In this document: piece after piece, positions 38,412 through 64,000 of the stretch | How positions within the stretch are numbered: the first letter of the stretch is position 1 | Layout of the letters: each line of letters opens with the position of its first letter | From: Macrotrachela quadricornifera | Taxonomy: Eukaryota > Rotifera > Eurotatoria > Philodinida > Philodinidae | Direction of reading: 5' to 3' | Length of the DNA: 64,000 bases | NCBI GenBank assembly: GCA_022393335.1 | Contig: JAJEKB010020357.1 | Coordinates: 296 to 64,295, forward strand | The notes under the pieces: model-generated | Database searches by the model: none | Told to the model about the DNA's origin: nothing | What the model saw: the letters and a program-made list of their open reading frames with translations, nothing else | Translations under genes and position numbers: made by a program

Positions 38412-40348
38412 TCAGATTTATTTTCTTTTCTTTTTCTTCAATATATGCAATAAACTGAATATCTTATGATTTTTATAAAGTATATCATGATTATATATCT
38501 GAATACAACAAATCAATGTTGTTCATATCATTTTATGCATGATTGTCTATATCTATAAAGTATATTATATCATTTCGAAATCTCTATTGAAAATAGTTTT
38601 ATATCTAAACAAGAAATAATGTGTATCCGAATAGATCTGTATGAATTTTGAGTATTGAAATCGTCATTGTAAGTGATATATTAATAGAAGAAAAACATGA
38701 ATATATTGTGTGTGTAAGGCAAGATTTGAATACTAGAATAGCCGAATTAATGCTACTTGTTTTCATATAAACTAAATTTTAATAAAGTCGAGAAATTATG
38801 AAACATTCTTTATGATCAATTCTGTTAATATAGCAGAATATCTATAACTTTTTCTTGAATTAATTCGATTGAAGTTCAAATATATGTCAATCTTACTATT
38901 ATTAATTTACCCACGTCAGTTCTGTCAATATGTCCTAATAAAATACTGCACTCATGATTCAATAATCTATACTAACTGTTGAAAAAGATTAATATTTATT
39001 GCATAATATATTTCTTCCTGATACTATTTAATTTTAAGTGTACTTAGCAAAATTATTTTCATAATATATTAAAAGATCTTTTTAAAAGTTCTTCAGTTTT
39101 TGAAAGATTGGCTTTTTGTTTGTATCAGCACGAAATAAACCATTTGTATATTAATCATTAAGTACTTATCAATAATCAAGAGAACAAGTATACAAAATAT
39201 ATTTTATTTCTAGCACTCAATGTATAATTTACAATTTTTTTTTTGTTTACAAATATAATCTTTGATGAGGAAAATTGAAACTTCTTCCATACGGTTCAAA
39301 TATAATCAATATTTTTTCTAACTCTACAATTGTTCAATTTTTGCTAGTCCAGATATTTCATATGCTATTTCTATGTTAGCAGAAAAAAAGAATGAAAACA
39401 ATTTTCAAAATTTGGTTCGAACAAACAAGTGTACATTGGAAATCACCTCGAATTACTTATCTCTTTTCAGAAAGTTTAATGTGTTAGTGTCATGCTAAAT
39501 GAGAAATCTGTTGTAAGGAATAGGATCTCTTCATACTATATTCCTTGACACATTGGAAGACCGTTCTTGAATAAACGATGGAAATGATAGTTTAGAAGAT
39601 TCTCTATGAAAATTGACTTTTTAAAATAATTTTGCACAGCTTATTGAGATTTTTTTAGCTTTTATGTGCATATTAATATCTGAATTCAGTATGGAGAATA
39701 TTTTGCTATCGTTGTTTCAGCGATGTGTCAGTTCCGAGCTGGTCATCTCACAAGAAAAGCTGACAGCAATGCATAGTTAATTATAAAATATGTTTCTTAC
39801 TAAAGAAAGGCTCTTGAAGTCACTTTACTGCTCCTATACATGATGTTCTAAAGAGTTGTTTTAACTTTCCTATAAGGAAATTCTTTCCGCAGCCATAGGA
39901 ATTAATTAACGCGACACGCATACAAACGTATCAAACATGAACAGATTTTTCTGAAAGAAATTCTAACAGATTCTTATCCCACGAGAGAACAGTCAACCCT
40001 GAAAAACCATTTCCGAAGGTATCCATCAAGTCATATGCTATGAAATATGACTCATATGCAAGTAGGCAAATTTCTTATCGCAATAAAATGCAAAAGCATA
40101 CATTATGAGTCGTAAAAAAAAGACTGTAATACTCTCATTCTTTTCCATTATATGAGCCTTGGTTAAGTAGAATAGACTCATTTACTAACGATATATTGAG
40201 CTTAAAATGAGAAACTATTATTGAGATTCTCACAAAACGCAACTTTTTTTAGAGACATAATAGACGACTTCGAGTCTACTAATGTCTCAATAGCTTTATA
40301 TTTTGCATTTTGTAATAATAATTCTTTGTATAATAGTTCAACCTATCC
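38412..40348. other. Intergenic, nothing recognised
   Basis: About 1.9 kb of AT-rich DNA. AATAAA at 38449-38454 is a likely polyadenylation signal for the torsin-like gene. No other gene signal. Confidence 0.5.
38449..38454 (+). promoter_or_regulatory. Polyadenylation signal of the torsin-like gene
   Basis: AATAAA lies 38 nt after the stop codon. Confidence 0.55.
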
Positions 40349-40666
40349 TTATTTGTTTATTTTATCATTTTTTTTCTGTGCATTTGTATGAAATTCATGC
40401 ACTTCATTTACTGAATCATCAACTGAATTTCTTTTGCGCAAATTGTTTACTATTTCAAGTGCTTTTATCCATGAGAGACGTTGTTGAGCTAATTGTTTTT
40501 GTCGTTCTTGTACAGTTGCAGTTTCTTGATCACGTTGTCGTGGATGTTGTGTTAGACTTTTCAGTACACTCGAACCATCAACCATGGAAGCATTTGGTGC
40601 ATCACTACGTTCATGAGGCGGACATAATGATGGTCGTCGTATAAATGATGATTTTATATTTGTCAT
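40349..40666 (-). CDS. Small uncharacterised hydrophilic protein
   Basis: 105 aa, intronless, starting MTNIKSSFIRRPSLCPPHE and ending in a Lys/Asn-rich tail. I do not recognise the family. It has no signal peptide or membrane segment; the middle (about 45-85) is Gln/Arg-rich and probably helical. I take this strand as coding because its composition is balanced and protein-like, while the overlapping forward ORF is hydrophobic and His/Val-biased. FIRR near the N-terminus echoes the repeats of the claudin-like tail, possibly by chance. It stands alone between long gaps. It could be the only coding exon of a larger gene. Confidence 0.5.
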   Translation of the reverse strand: MTNIKSSFIRRPSLCPPHERSDAPNASMVDGSSVLKSLTQHPRQRDQETATVQERQKQLAQQRLSWIKALEIVNNLRKRNSVDDSVNEVHEFHTNAQKKNDKINK

Positions 40667-41256
40667 TGAATAAAATAGAATTAAAAAAAAAAGAACGAAT
40701 ACAATAAAAATAAATATCTTTCACAATGAACTCGCGCATTTATTTATTAATTTTTTCAATAGAATACAATTATTAAATGGTATTTTTTTTCAATAATCAA
40801 GAACTTCTCTCAAGCTAGCACTAAAGAACTGGTATAAATTATATACGATATGAAATCCTAAGTAAAATATAGATTAATGTTTGTGATAGAATTTCGTATT
40901 GACTTGATATAGAATAATGATAAAACTTTTTATTAAATATTTCATATGAATCCATGTAGAAACTATTTTAATATTATTCGTATTTTAATTTAGAAAAGCA
41001 AAAACAAATAATTTACATCTAGTTATGATAGTGGAAGTTTATGAGATACTTCGTAAAAAACATACTTTGTTTAGAAAAAAATATATATAATAAGATTTCT
41101 ATGATGAATGTTGATAAAGATTATTATTAACCATGAATATTAATAGAATGCTGCTTCTTATTGAGAGAATGTTTTTTTATCTCTTTAGAAGATTTTTTTA
41201 AAAAGCGAAATTTCTTATCTAATATTTAAATAATTGAATAAAACAAATATTTGTTC
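40667..41256. other. Intergenic, nothing recognised
   Basis: An AT-rich spacer upstream of the small gene; no feature apart from homopolymers. Confidence 0.5.
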
Positions 41257-41448
41257 GGATCTTGTTTGTTATATGCCATCATGAGGATGTGACTCCTCAC
41301 TCTCACCCACAATCTTATCCTCACCTTCACCCTCACCCTCGTCACCCACACCCTCGTCACCCACACCCTTATCCTCACCCTCATGATTGATTAGAGCCCA
41401 TTGTTCTCACCCTCGCACTCTCATAATGGCATATAACAAACAAGATTC
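41257..41448. mobile_element. Short inverted-repeat element enclosing a C/G-rich minisatellite
   Basis: About 28-nt terminal inverted repeats (left ATCTTGTTTGTTATATGCCA, right its reverse complement with one or two mismatches) flank about 140 nt of degenerate CTCACCC / GTCACCCACACCC units. This core is the most GC-rich stretch in the neighbourhood and strongly strand-asymmetric (C-rich on plus, G-rich on minus). No ORF. It looks like a MITE with an internal simple repeat, or a minisatellite flanked by a palindrome. Confidence 0.7.
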
Positions 41449-42344
41449 AATCCAATTTTATTAATAAAAAATTGTACAACTCATGAAGCTAACATAACTT
41501 TTACTAAATATTATTTTCTTGGGCTACTTCTATTGTATATATTCTTGATTAATCACATATTATTCTATACCAAAACAAACGTGCAATTATTTGTAGAATA
41601 ATCTTAACTATGTAAGAAACTTTGGCTAGGGAAAACATTCCCATAAATTACATGAGTCAATGTTCGATGTATTTTGTCAGATTTTTCTTTTATACGTTTT
41701 AGATATTTATGATAACAGAATTTGTTTAACACAATAGGTCTTGTAAAACATTACAGTTCAATAAAAAGATTTTAATATACAATATTTAAGTAAATGGAAA
41801 TATTTCGATTTTCAAATCGATATTTTCCTTCTTTTAGGTAATACTAAAAATCATATTAATAAGATGTTCAAAAATTTCTTTTTATCCATGTGTGTAATTG
41901 TTTTTATTTGTGTGAAAGAGTCAGATGTTATTTGATCACTTTCATCAAGTCAATGATGGTTAAAAATGACATGAAAACACAAAAAAAAAACTAAAAAAGG
42001 TTGTTGTAAAACACACACATATAAAAACGTATATATCATTCTTCCAGGGCATTTTCTTTCTGTTATTTTCTCGTCGCATATGCATAACATAAACATAACA
42101 AAAACAATGAAAAATAGGATAACAACAAAGAAGCAACAATATATATGAAAGATGCCAAAAAAAAAACAATTACATAATATTTCTTTTTCTTGTAATTTTT
42201 TGCACCGTTCTTTAGAAAGACATACACGCACACTCAAATGAGAAAAGGATTAAGAACGAGATACAGATGGTTAATAATGATGTTTTGTTTTTTGTTGTTA
42301 TTTAAAATGACAGATGGAAAGAGTTTAGATGGTAATAAAATTAT
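41449..42344. other. Intergenic, nothing recognised
   Basis: The 3' flank of eEF1A plus unassigned AT-rich DNA. The ORFs here (41950-42237 minus, 42238-42447 plus) are not credible; the latter is antisense to eEF1A. Confidence 0.5.
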
Positions 42345-44720
<2,376 letters not shown>

Positions 44721-45288
44721 TTATCTTTTATCAGAAGAATAAAGTACTTGATTAACAAATGACAAATTTAAATCAGCTACTGGTGGAATTGCATCCATAT
44801 CAGAATTTTTAATGTTAACTAATTTTCGTGTATGACGATCTAAAAAAAAAACATTTTTTTTTTCTTCTTCCATATACCTTTATTAATTTTCATTACTCAC
44901 CATGAATTAATTTCATACTATCTAAGGATGGTACAGATAAACTATTCACTAGACAATTACCAAGTACAATACTAATTAAAAGTATTACTACGAAAAGAGC
45001 AATTGCAATAGACCAATATCTAAATAAAAATAATCTCATAGGTAAAAATAAAATTCATAAATTATTTATTTTTATTACTTATGAGGATAATATGTAATAC
45101 CAATTTTTTCAAACCAATTATTTGGTAAATATGCCCAGAGTACATAAACAACTGTAAACAATATAAAAATGTATAATAATTATTTTATTTATTAAAATCT
45201 TACTAAATGTAAATATAGATGTAATATATAGAAAAAAACCAATAACAGCTCGTTCAGGACGAGGTAATGGTGATGGAGTAGTAGGCAT
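44721..45288 (-). CDS. PIGP: GPI-GlcNAc transferase subunit P
   Basis: Small subunit of the complex that transfers GlcNAc to phosphatidylinositol, the first step of GPI-anchor synthesis in the ER. No exon is longer than 119 nt: minus-strand exons 45288-45204, 45151-45079, 45019-44901 and 44839-44721 join in phase to 131 aa, about the size of human PIG-P. Seen: the start MPTTPSPLPRPERAVIGFF; a first helix (about 15-38); the family motif YVLWAYLPNNWFEKIGI, then TYYPHKYWSIA; a second helix (about 65-85); and the C-terminal segment DAIPPVADLNLSFVNQVLY that matches the conserved PIG-P ending. A splice-acceptor-like TATAG directly precedes the ATG. Confidence 0.9.
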
Positions 45289-45891
45289 CTATAAGTTATA
45301 AGTTACGTATATTTAACAATACCTTGATATGAAATGATTGAAATAGAAATAGAATTTTTTGTTATTTTTAAAAAAATGGACCGTCTACTCTTAAGTAATA
45401 TTTACTAGAGCGTAAAATGAAAAAATGTACATCATAAGAGAGGGAAAAGATTTCTTTATAGAATAGTCTTCTAATTATATTATCTTACAGATTTTCGACA
45501 TTAACATATTTAATGAAATTTTAGAGGATATTCTTTTATATTTGAATATAAACTTTAATAATCTTTTTAAAATCCATACATAAATTCTTAACAAATAGAA
45601 ACAGCGAAACAAATTGAAAAAAATTTATTTCACCAATTTTGATAGTTCCATTCTTTTATATAAATAACACCGAAAACAAAAAAAGCGAGACAAATCATAC
45701 ACATAGATGTATATAAAGAAAAAAGAAATATTTTAAGCTCGATATAAACATCTGACGACAAAAAAAAAACATTTTAATCTCTTTTATTTTATTTTATATA
45801 TACAAAGAAAAAAAAAGATCAAAGAAATAAAACAGAGATTTATAAATATTTAAGAATAATTAAGAAAAAAATAATATTGAGATTTTGTATT
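45289..45891. other. Intergenic, nothing recognised
   Basis: About 600 nt between two leftward genes, holding the MAGI 3' region and the PIG-P promoter; AT-rich, no motif. Confidence 0.5.
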
Positions 45892-52513
<6,622 letters not shown>

Positions 52514-53985
52514 TTATTAAAATTTATTTTAATTTATAAATATATCAACAATCATTATTTAATCGAATAAATTATATGCAATGTGAAATGATTGTCACTA
52601 GTAGTTAACATCTGAAAATGATGATTTCTATATGTCAATATTTGTTCTTTTTTTAAATATTAAAAAGAGAGAAAAAAACGCATTAAAAAAAAAGAATAAA
52701 AAATCCCATTAATACTGTTTTTATTAAAGTAAAGACACAGAATGAATGAAATTGTGAACCATACAGACATTTTTCCTTAGCCTTGACATCATCGATTGTC
52801 GATAATAATTTGGCGATGTGAGCATCAAATATATGTGTACTTATGAAGAAAAAGAGAAAGATGGAACATGAATGGAGGAGGGATAGCTACAATAAGAGAT
52901 CAAATATGTGTATTGATGTGCTACCACAGAGCAAAACAAAGAACGATTGTAAGCCACTCTATTTCGATCGATTCTTTCTTTATTTCTTTTCTTTCATACG
53001 CAAATCATCATCATCATCATCATCATCATACTACATCAACAATCGGATGATAAGCGTCTGAAAATCGAGCTTCCAACAACTGCTATTACTTTAAAATCAG
53101 ATGTTTCTCCATCAATATGATGATGTGTATAACATCATATACTCTTTCTCGCCTTCTTTCTTGTTAACAACAACATTCGATGTTAGTTTCATTCTATATA
53201 TAAGCAAGTGTAATCGTATTAACACATCAGCACTTATTCTCTATTATGTTTGCTCATGCAACAATTCTTGATGATGTCTATTTTCCCCTCTGTTGTCTCT
53301 CAAGAGACTGACAAAAGAAACAAAGAGTTTACTTATGACGTCCATTTAACAGATCTCAATTAGAAAAGAAATAATACAAATTATTGAAGAAGAAGAAATG
53401 CATTCCGTGAAATAACTTCTCAATTAACATAATACAAAAGTATTTGTATTGGTTCTTGCATAGCCAACAAAATGGATTCAATAAATCTTCTTATGATGAC
53501 CTAAAAATGAAAAATAAATAAATAAAAAAAGAAACTATTCGATTGAATGACAAAATAATTCATCTATCTCTCGTTCAACATGTGTTTATTGAGTTGTTGT
53601 TGTTCAATCGGCAAAATAAATAGAAAGGATTTACTATCAATAAGGATTGATAAATAAGCGACCGAGAAGATTATAAAGTTTCTTTTTTTTCATACTATTA
53701 AATCGAACGAAGAAAAACAAAAATAAATAAATCATTATTTTTCTGTATTTTTTTATTTTTAAAAACATTCATTGAGCAATACATAAGTAAATTAATAAGC
53801 AAAAAAAAAAAAGAAAAACAAAATATATTTGTAACATATAATAGAAGATATTTTACATAAAGAAAAACAAACAAATAAATAAATAAATATCATTTCAACA
53901 AAACAAGAAACTGAAATATTCGGAAGACGAATCTTGTACGCACAAAGTTTAATGAATAATAGAAAGACATTAGTTAGTAAACTAT
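52514..53985. other. Intergenic, nothing recognised
   Basis: The MAGI promoter side and the 3' flank of the next gene. Contains an (ATC)n microsatellite at 53004-53030. The plus-strand ORFs at 52843-53061 read through that repeat and are not credible. Confidence 0.5.
53004..53030. repeat. (ATC)n microsatellite
   Basis: About nine ATC units in intergenic DNA. Confidence 0.9.
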
Positions 53986-55131
53986 TTACGCAGATTTCAA
54001 TTCATAATATTTGCCCGTATTTGGATCATAGAAACCCTTGAGCGTTGCATCATAGCATAGTTGAACTAATTCGCTCTCACTTGTTGAGTCAAATAATTTA
54101 TTATCATGAGGTGAACTTGGTTTTTTGATTGTATCCGTTGAATTGAATTTAAATGTAAAAGTTTGTTCAATATCTGTATTATTTCCTATAGTATTATTAT
54201 TGTCTGTAACAATTGATGCCATTAATGGTGGTATTTGAGCATTTGCACTTGAACGCATTTGACTTTGATAATACTGTGCAAAGCGTCCTCGTGCTGCTAA
54301 TTCTTCATCAGGTTTCAATGTACGTGGTGATAATTTAAATGTTGTTGTATCTAATGGATTAGTAACAACATATTCATATTTCTTTGGATCTAATGTTGGT
54401 TGTTTCTCTTTTTTGAGTGATGTTTCTTCATTTGGATTCCAACTATCATCTAATTGCATTTTAGCAAGAATAGCTAATAATTGATTTGAATCAGCCATGT
54501 CAGCTTCAAAATTATCTTGTGATTGAGAAACTTCAATTGAATTTGTTTGTGATTGTATTTGATTATTATTATTAAATATTGGTGAAGAACTTTGTTCTTG
54601 TTTTGATGATGAAGAAGGGAAAAATAAAACAAGTCTTCGTTTTTGTACGGATTGAGGAATATTAGATTTCTTTTGTTTTTTTAGAGCATTTAAAGAATTC
54701 TTTTGTTGGTCATTAGGTATTAACACATCATTTGTTGAATGTGTTGGTTTTGTTAAAAGATGAGTGTTATCATTATGTGAACGTGGTGTTAATGATCCAT
54801 TAGCTGATGATGATTTTGGTTGATTTAATCTTGAACGTGGAGAATTCCCATCTGGTGCTGATGATATACGTAAACGTGATTGGCTATTATATGAAGATTT
54901 TCTATTTGGTGGAAGTTCACGTGGCCGATTACTAAATGTATATACATCTTTTGAAGAGTTAAATGATAAATTGTCATTTGTATTAGAACGATAACGTGAT
55001 ATTAATGAACTGTCTGATATTAAAGACGATTTATTATCATTTAATTTTTTAGATGATGGTGCATGTATAGGTGGTATGGGATTAGGAAAATGTTTTATTT
55101 GTAATGGTAATCGAGAACGATCATTTGTCAT
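53986..55131 (-). CDS. Uncharacterised low-complexity protein
   Basis: 381 aa in a single exon. I recognise no family. The first two-thirds is disordered: Ser/Asn/Pro-rich with many basic SxxSR and SPRSR-like stretches (about 35-130), possible phosphorylation sites. There is a short aliphatic patch (ADSNQLLAILAKMQLDDSW, about 217-235) that may be a helix, followed by YEYVVTNPLDTTTFKL and ARGRFAQYYQSQM, which look like the most constrained part. The C-terminus reads CYDATLKGFYDPNTGKYYE, a compact aromatic motif. No signal peptide or membrane span. A cytoskeletal, ciliary or adaptor role would be a guess. The open frame of this length in AT-rich DNA, with stops common in other frames, makes it very likely real. 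Confidence 0.75.
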   Translation of the reverse strand: MTNDRSRLPLQIKHFPNPIPPIHAPSSKKLNDNKSSLISDSSLISRYRSNTNDNLSFNSSKDVYTFSNRPRELPPNRKSSYNSQSRLRISSAPDGNSPRSRLNQPKSSSANGSLTPRSHNDNTHLLTKPTHSTNDVLIPNDQQKNSLNALKKQKKSNIPQSVQKRRLVLFFPSSSSKQEQSSSPIFNNNNQIQSQTNSIEVSQSQDNFEADMADSNQLLAILAKMQLDDSWNPNEETSLKKEKQPTLDPKKYEYVVTNPLDTTTFKLSPRTLKPDEELAARGRFAQYYQSQMRSSANAQIPPLMASIVTDNNNTIGNNTDIEQTFTFKFNSTDTIKKPSSPHDNKLFDSTSESELVQLCYDATLKGFYDPNTGKYYELKSA

Positions 55132-58100
55132 TATTGATCGAATATTTTATCATAAAAATATTGTTGAAGTAAAATTAGTTTGATAAGTAGTTGTCGACAT
55201 AATATATCTAATATTCTATTTTAGTTATATCGTCATGCTTAATATGAAGAAAAAAAAGGAAAAAAATGTGTTTTACACCGTATGATGTTTATTATACTTT
55301 CTTTATGAGAGATTTTTTTTATCGTTCTTCAAAATTTTGAAGAAACTACCCACAACCAACAGAATTGAATGAATCTTATTTTTATTTTATTTTTTAACAT
55401 ATTAGATCTAGAATGATGAAAAATATATTTCTTTTTTTTTTAATTTTTTTTTCTTCCGTTAAAATTATTTTTATTTTTATTGGTTATATAAGGAAATCAG
55501 CTGTTCAATGTTCAATGAATTCTTCAGATATTTAATGACATCTATCATAGATAAAAAAATATATTTTAATATAATTCTTTTTATGAAAAAAAATTATTAC
55601 TAATAGGTTTTTTGAATTATTAACACATATAGATGTAACTCGAAAAAGAATCAATAATACATCTTAAAAAATAAAATAAGATAAGTACGGTACCCTTTTT
55701 TAAATATATCGTCTTATCATCACAAAACATTATCAATTCAAGTGCAAATATATACTCACATGTAGAGATATATTTTTTCCAACAAAAAAACTCATTGGAA
55801 TTTATTTTTATATTACTTACTAAAAATAGAAGTGGGAATATAGCCAAAAATATTTATGACTTTTGTCCTACATCATTGATTATATATGATTATGATATAA
55901 ATAAAGTAAGATTCTTAAGTGACAATCAAGTATTTATTTTATTTTTTATTCATTCGACTTCAATTATTCTACTAGAATAAGATCAACAATATTCAAAATT
56001 TTTAATATTCTTGTTTTAATAGCGATACTCTTATCAGAAAGTCAATTGACTGACGTATATCTATCTAAACATATTCAGGCTGTATATAATATCAAAGACA
56101 ACAGCCTGTTGCACTATTATGAATGAAATCTCTTTGATTCTAATAATAATTATGCAAACAATGACTTTGTATATAATGAACGCGCGTTAAAATACGACGA
56201 TGACAACAGATTCTTTTAATCAAAACGTACAATTCTCGATTGTAACAAAAATTACTAGTAAATCTATTGAAAACGAAATCATCGAGTGACATCGAAGTCT
56301 TTAAAATTACTCTTGATTGAACAAATTATATTTGAAAAATACAAGACGAATGTAAGAAAGCTTATACTCTTGCATCATTCATCGCTAGACTAACTAAATA
56401 AATCATCAATTGACTGTTACTAAATTTTTAAATATACCTTTAATATGCTTATGATGTCTTCTATTATAATCATCCAATGAAATTATATTCATATTAATTA
56501 TTCACACTAAATATTAATATATTAACTTTAAACAAACATATTTTTACTAACTTTTTTTAAGCTTTATAGTTTATCATAAATTATGAGTTAAAAAAGAAAT
56601 AAGAAATATCTTCAGCATGAGTACAACAGAACAAATCAACTATTAAACAGTATATTTGACCTCAATTGATTTGTTCTTAGAGTGCATCGATAAGAACAAA
56701 CATTTGCCCTCTCACTAATATAATTTGTAAAAACAATATTGTTTTCATTTCATCTTCCATTCGTATTGAATTAAAGAGAAAAAAACAAACTAATGGATTG
56801 CAACACGCAGAATTGTCATAAAAAAAATGAAATTAAAAAGTTGATTATGGTTCAATGTAAAAAAAACATAATTTCATTCTTCTTTTTCAAGAGGTAGACT
56901 TGAAAGGATAGAATATATTTTACTTATTTTTTCGGTATATGAAGATGCAAATAGAAAATACATTTATATGTAATCAGTTGTTTGCATAATAAACTTATTT
57001 GAAATATGTCATTACATCTTAATTTTCAATGTAATAAAAAGCCTCAATATGATAAATTTTCTCATTAAAATTCTCAAATAAAAATAGTACATATTGTCAA
57101 AACGAATTATTCATTTCATTAATTTCTATAAAACAAAATGAAATAGAAAAAGTAGTTGTTTACAACTTATATGATCGTGTTTTTTTGATCATTTTAAGCG
57201 CCCTCGTGCTCAGATTACATCATATAGACCCGGTTCCTCTTTAAAATGTAGCAGTTTATCACTAATTCCTCAGAAAATTTGTAATATAATTCAATTTTTA
57301 TGATTAGTTGATCTGATTCTTTCCTCTCCCTGACAATGGGCAGTTAGATAACAACACATGATTTCCTAAGTCTCAGAATCAAATCAGAATTTTCCTTCTT
57401 GACCTTCAATCAAGATTTCAAAAATTATACTCAAAGATGTGGAATTCTCTGTTCAATGTTGTAACCTATTTCAAGTCTCATCTTTTTTGTTTTGATTTTT
57501 GTAGTTGAACGATTGAGTAGATATTAATTTGATTAACTTTAGAGACACAAAAATTTATTTAAAAGACAAAATCGTCATTTTTGTAGGTAAAAAATTTTCT
57601 GCTAAACGGAATTAAAACTAAAACTTGAAATAAATTAATATAGATATTTATTATGAAACGTTCGCTATTGATTAATATTATCCTTGATTTGTAGAAGAAT
57701 GAATATGAATTATTCTTCATTTAATAGAACAACTAGAGATGAATTATTGAACGTACATCAATAAGACTTTTGTAAATCGGGTTCCGGTCATTGGTAACCG
57801 TCCTCTAGTCTATTACCAACACATTCATTATATTTTAGTGTTAATAGAATTTTTTTTTAAATATTCGTTGTTTTTCTGCGAGAGTTTCGATTGATTTATA
57901 TTGAAGAGCTCACAAAAAAATATAAGAGAAAACCACAATAAATTACAGTATTTAAAATTGCTGTTTTTATCGCTTTTATAAAGTTATGAAAGTCAGATTA
58001 TAAATCATTGAAAGCCATGAATTACTGTTGAAAATTGTGAATTTATTTACTGCGTCTCGTCTTTTTCTCAAAAACTTTCTGATGAAACTCTAGATTCGAC

Positions 58101-58932
58101 AGAACTACTTCAATAGAATCAGTTACTTGCCATTTTAAGGGCAATGAAATAATCTTTTTAAAGCCTAGTGTAATTCTAAAGTTAATACGATGAAAAAACC
58201 TCAGTTCGCATCATTAATCGAATATCACATAGCTTTTTACTAAAAATTTTTTCGTGGATGTTGCTAGTAATTTATGTACTAATTTTAAAAATAAAGAAGA
58301 AATCACAACCATCAGATAAAATATCTACATATTTATACATGATCGACAATATCGAAAATATATATAAAATGAGTATGTAAAAAACTACTGATATGATATA
58401 AAACATTATGAATTTACACGAAACAACTTGAAAGATTTGATTAAACTATTGAGATGATAATTTAACATTGAGTTTAAAATGAAAAATTTTCGACTAATAT
58501 TCAATACATTTCCATATGCTTACTTATTAATAATCAATAAAGTGAATAAGTTTAATAAATTTAGAAGTATTTATTGTTTTATCTTAGATAGATGTCGTTA
58601 CTTAACTAAATATTTTTTTTCTTAAAATACATATTAATGGAAATAAAAATAAAAAAATAATAAATTTCAAATTGAATGTTTTTTTTTTGTTTATTTTTTT
58701 ATTTAAAAGTTTAATGTATTGAAAAAAAAATTCTTTAAACAAAAAAAAATAATAATAAATAAATCGATTGATTGATTTTTTTTCTCTTCTATTTCAACCT
58801 GATGACTCATAGAAATCAAACATTTGAATGAATGAAACCTTTAACATCTATGTACAGTAATTTTCTAGTTGAACAAAACAATCATGATGTATATTAAAAC
58901 ATGAGCCATTTTCTATCAATATTAATTATAAA
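55132..58932. other. Long intergenic region, nothing recognised
   Basis: About 3.8 kb of AT-rich DNA between the unknown protein's start and USP7; only chance ORFs (near 55620-55980). Confidence 0.5.
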
Positions 58933-63932
<5,000 letters not shown>

Positions 63933-64000
63933 GTATGTATTTCTCAATTATTTTGAGCTACATAGATCAAATTTAAACAAAAAAACATGTAAACATATTA
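63933..64000 (+). other. Beginning of a USP7 intron, cut by the window end
   Basis: A donor GTATGT follows the last visible exon; no further acceptor is within view. Confidence 0.7.

Noticed and set aside
40303..40644. Forward 113-aa ORF overlapping the small minus-strand gene
   Set aside because: Composition (His, Val, Leu repeats) fits an antisense shadow; the minus strand gives a balanced protein.
41340..41380. TGTGGG units (minus strand) as an internal telomere repeat
   Set aside because: Only two copies, embedded in longer GTCACCCACACCC units; a minisatellite explains them better.

Overview
This is eukaryotic nuclear DNA from a small metazoan. Coding regions are split by many short, very AT-rich GT-AG introns (mostly 45-80 nt, a few of about 1 kb), and codon use is strongly A/T-ending. 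The gene content is animal: a Cys-loop receptor, FMRFamide-receptor-like GPCRs, a nuclear receptor, a MAGI scaffold, USP7, folliculin, torsin and a claudin-like protein. The nuclear-receptor zinc-finger region, the GPCR tail style and the intron pattern look to me most like a bdelloid rotifer (Rotaria-like). That is an inference from memory of the families, not a database result. A 10-N gap and a 25-nt poly-G start show it is draft assembly.

Layout. 1-13 kb: a non-alpha nicotinic-type Cys-loop subunit (+), a long gap, a rhodopsin-type GPCR (+), then a claudin-superfamily protein with a repetitive tail (-) and SSR2/TRAP-beta (-). 13-19 kb: an intronless nuclear receptor (+, divergent from SSR2) and folliculin (+). 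19-31 kb: mostly non-coding, holding a 1.8 kb hAT-like non-autonomous transposon with an 8-bp target duplication, and a second GPCR (-). 31-38.5 kb: a compact housekeeping block of eIF2B-epsilon (-), Cu/Zn SOD (-), mitochondrial uL2 (+, head-to-head with SOD) and a torsin-like AAA+ protein (+). 40-46 kb: a small unknown gene (-), eEF1A (-) and PIG-P (-). 46-52.5 kb: a 16-exon MAGI gene (-). 54-55 kb: an unknown low-complexity protein (-). 59-64 kb: USP7 (+), cut by the window end.

The genes do not form a pathway. Several act in general housekeeping: translation (eEF1A, eIF2B-epsilon, uL2m), ER protein and GPI biogenesis (SSR2, PIG-P) and ubiquitin control (USP7). Others belong to sensing or junctions (receptors, MAGI, claudin-like).

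I reconstructed exon structures by hand and checked that every intron phase closes. I found no multi-gene novel system. The points most worth following are the hAT-like element with an assembly gap in its inverted repeat arm, an in-frame 87-nt GT...AG segment in SOD1, the missing WW pair in MAGI, a broken AG acceptor in USP7, the FIRR repeat tail of the claudin-like protein, and a small inverted-repeat element carrying a G-rich minisatellite.
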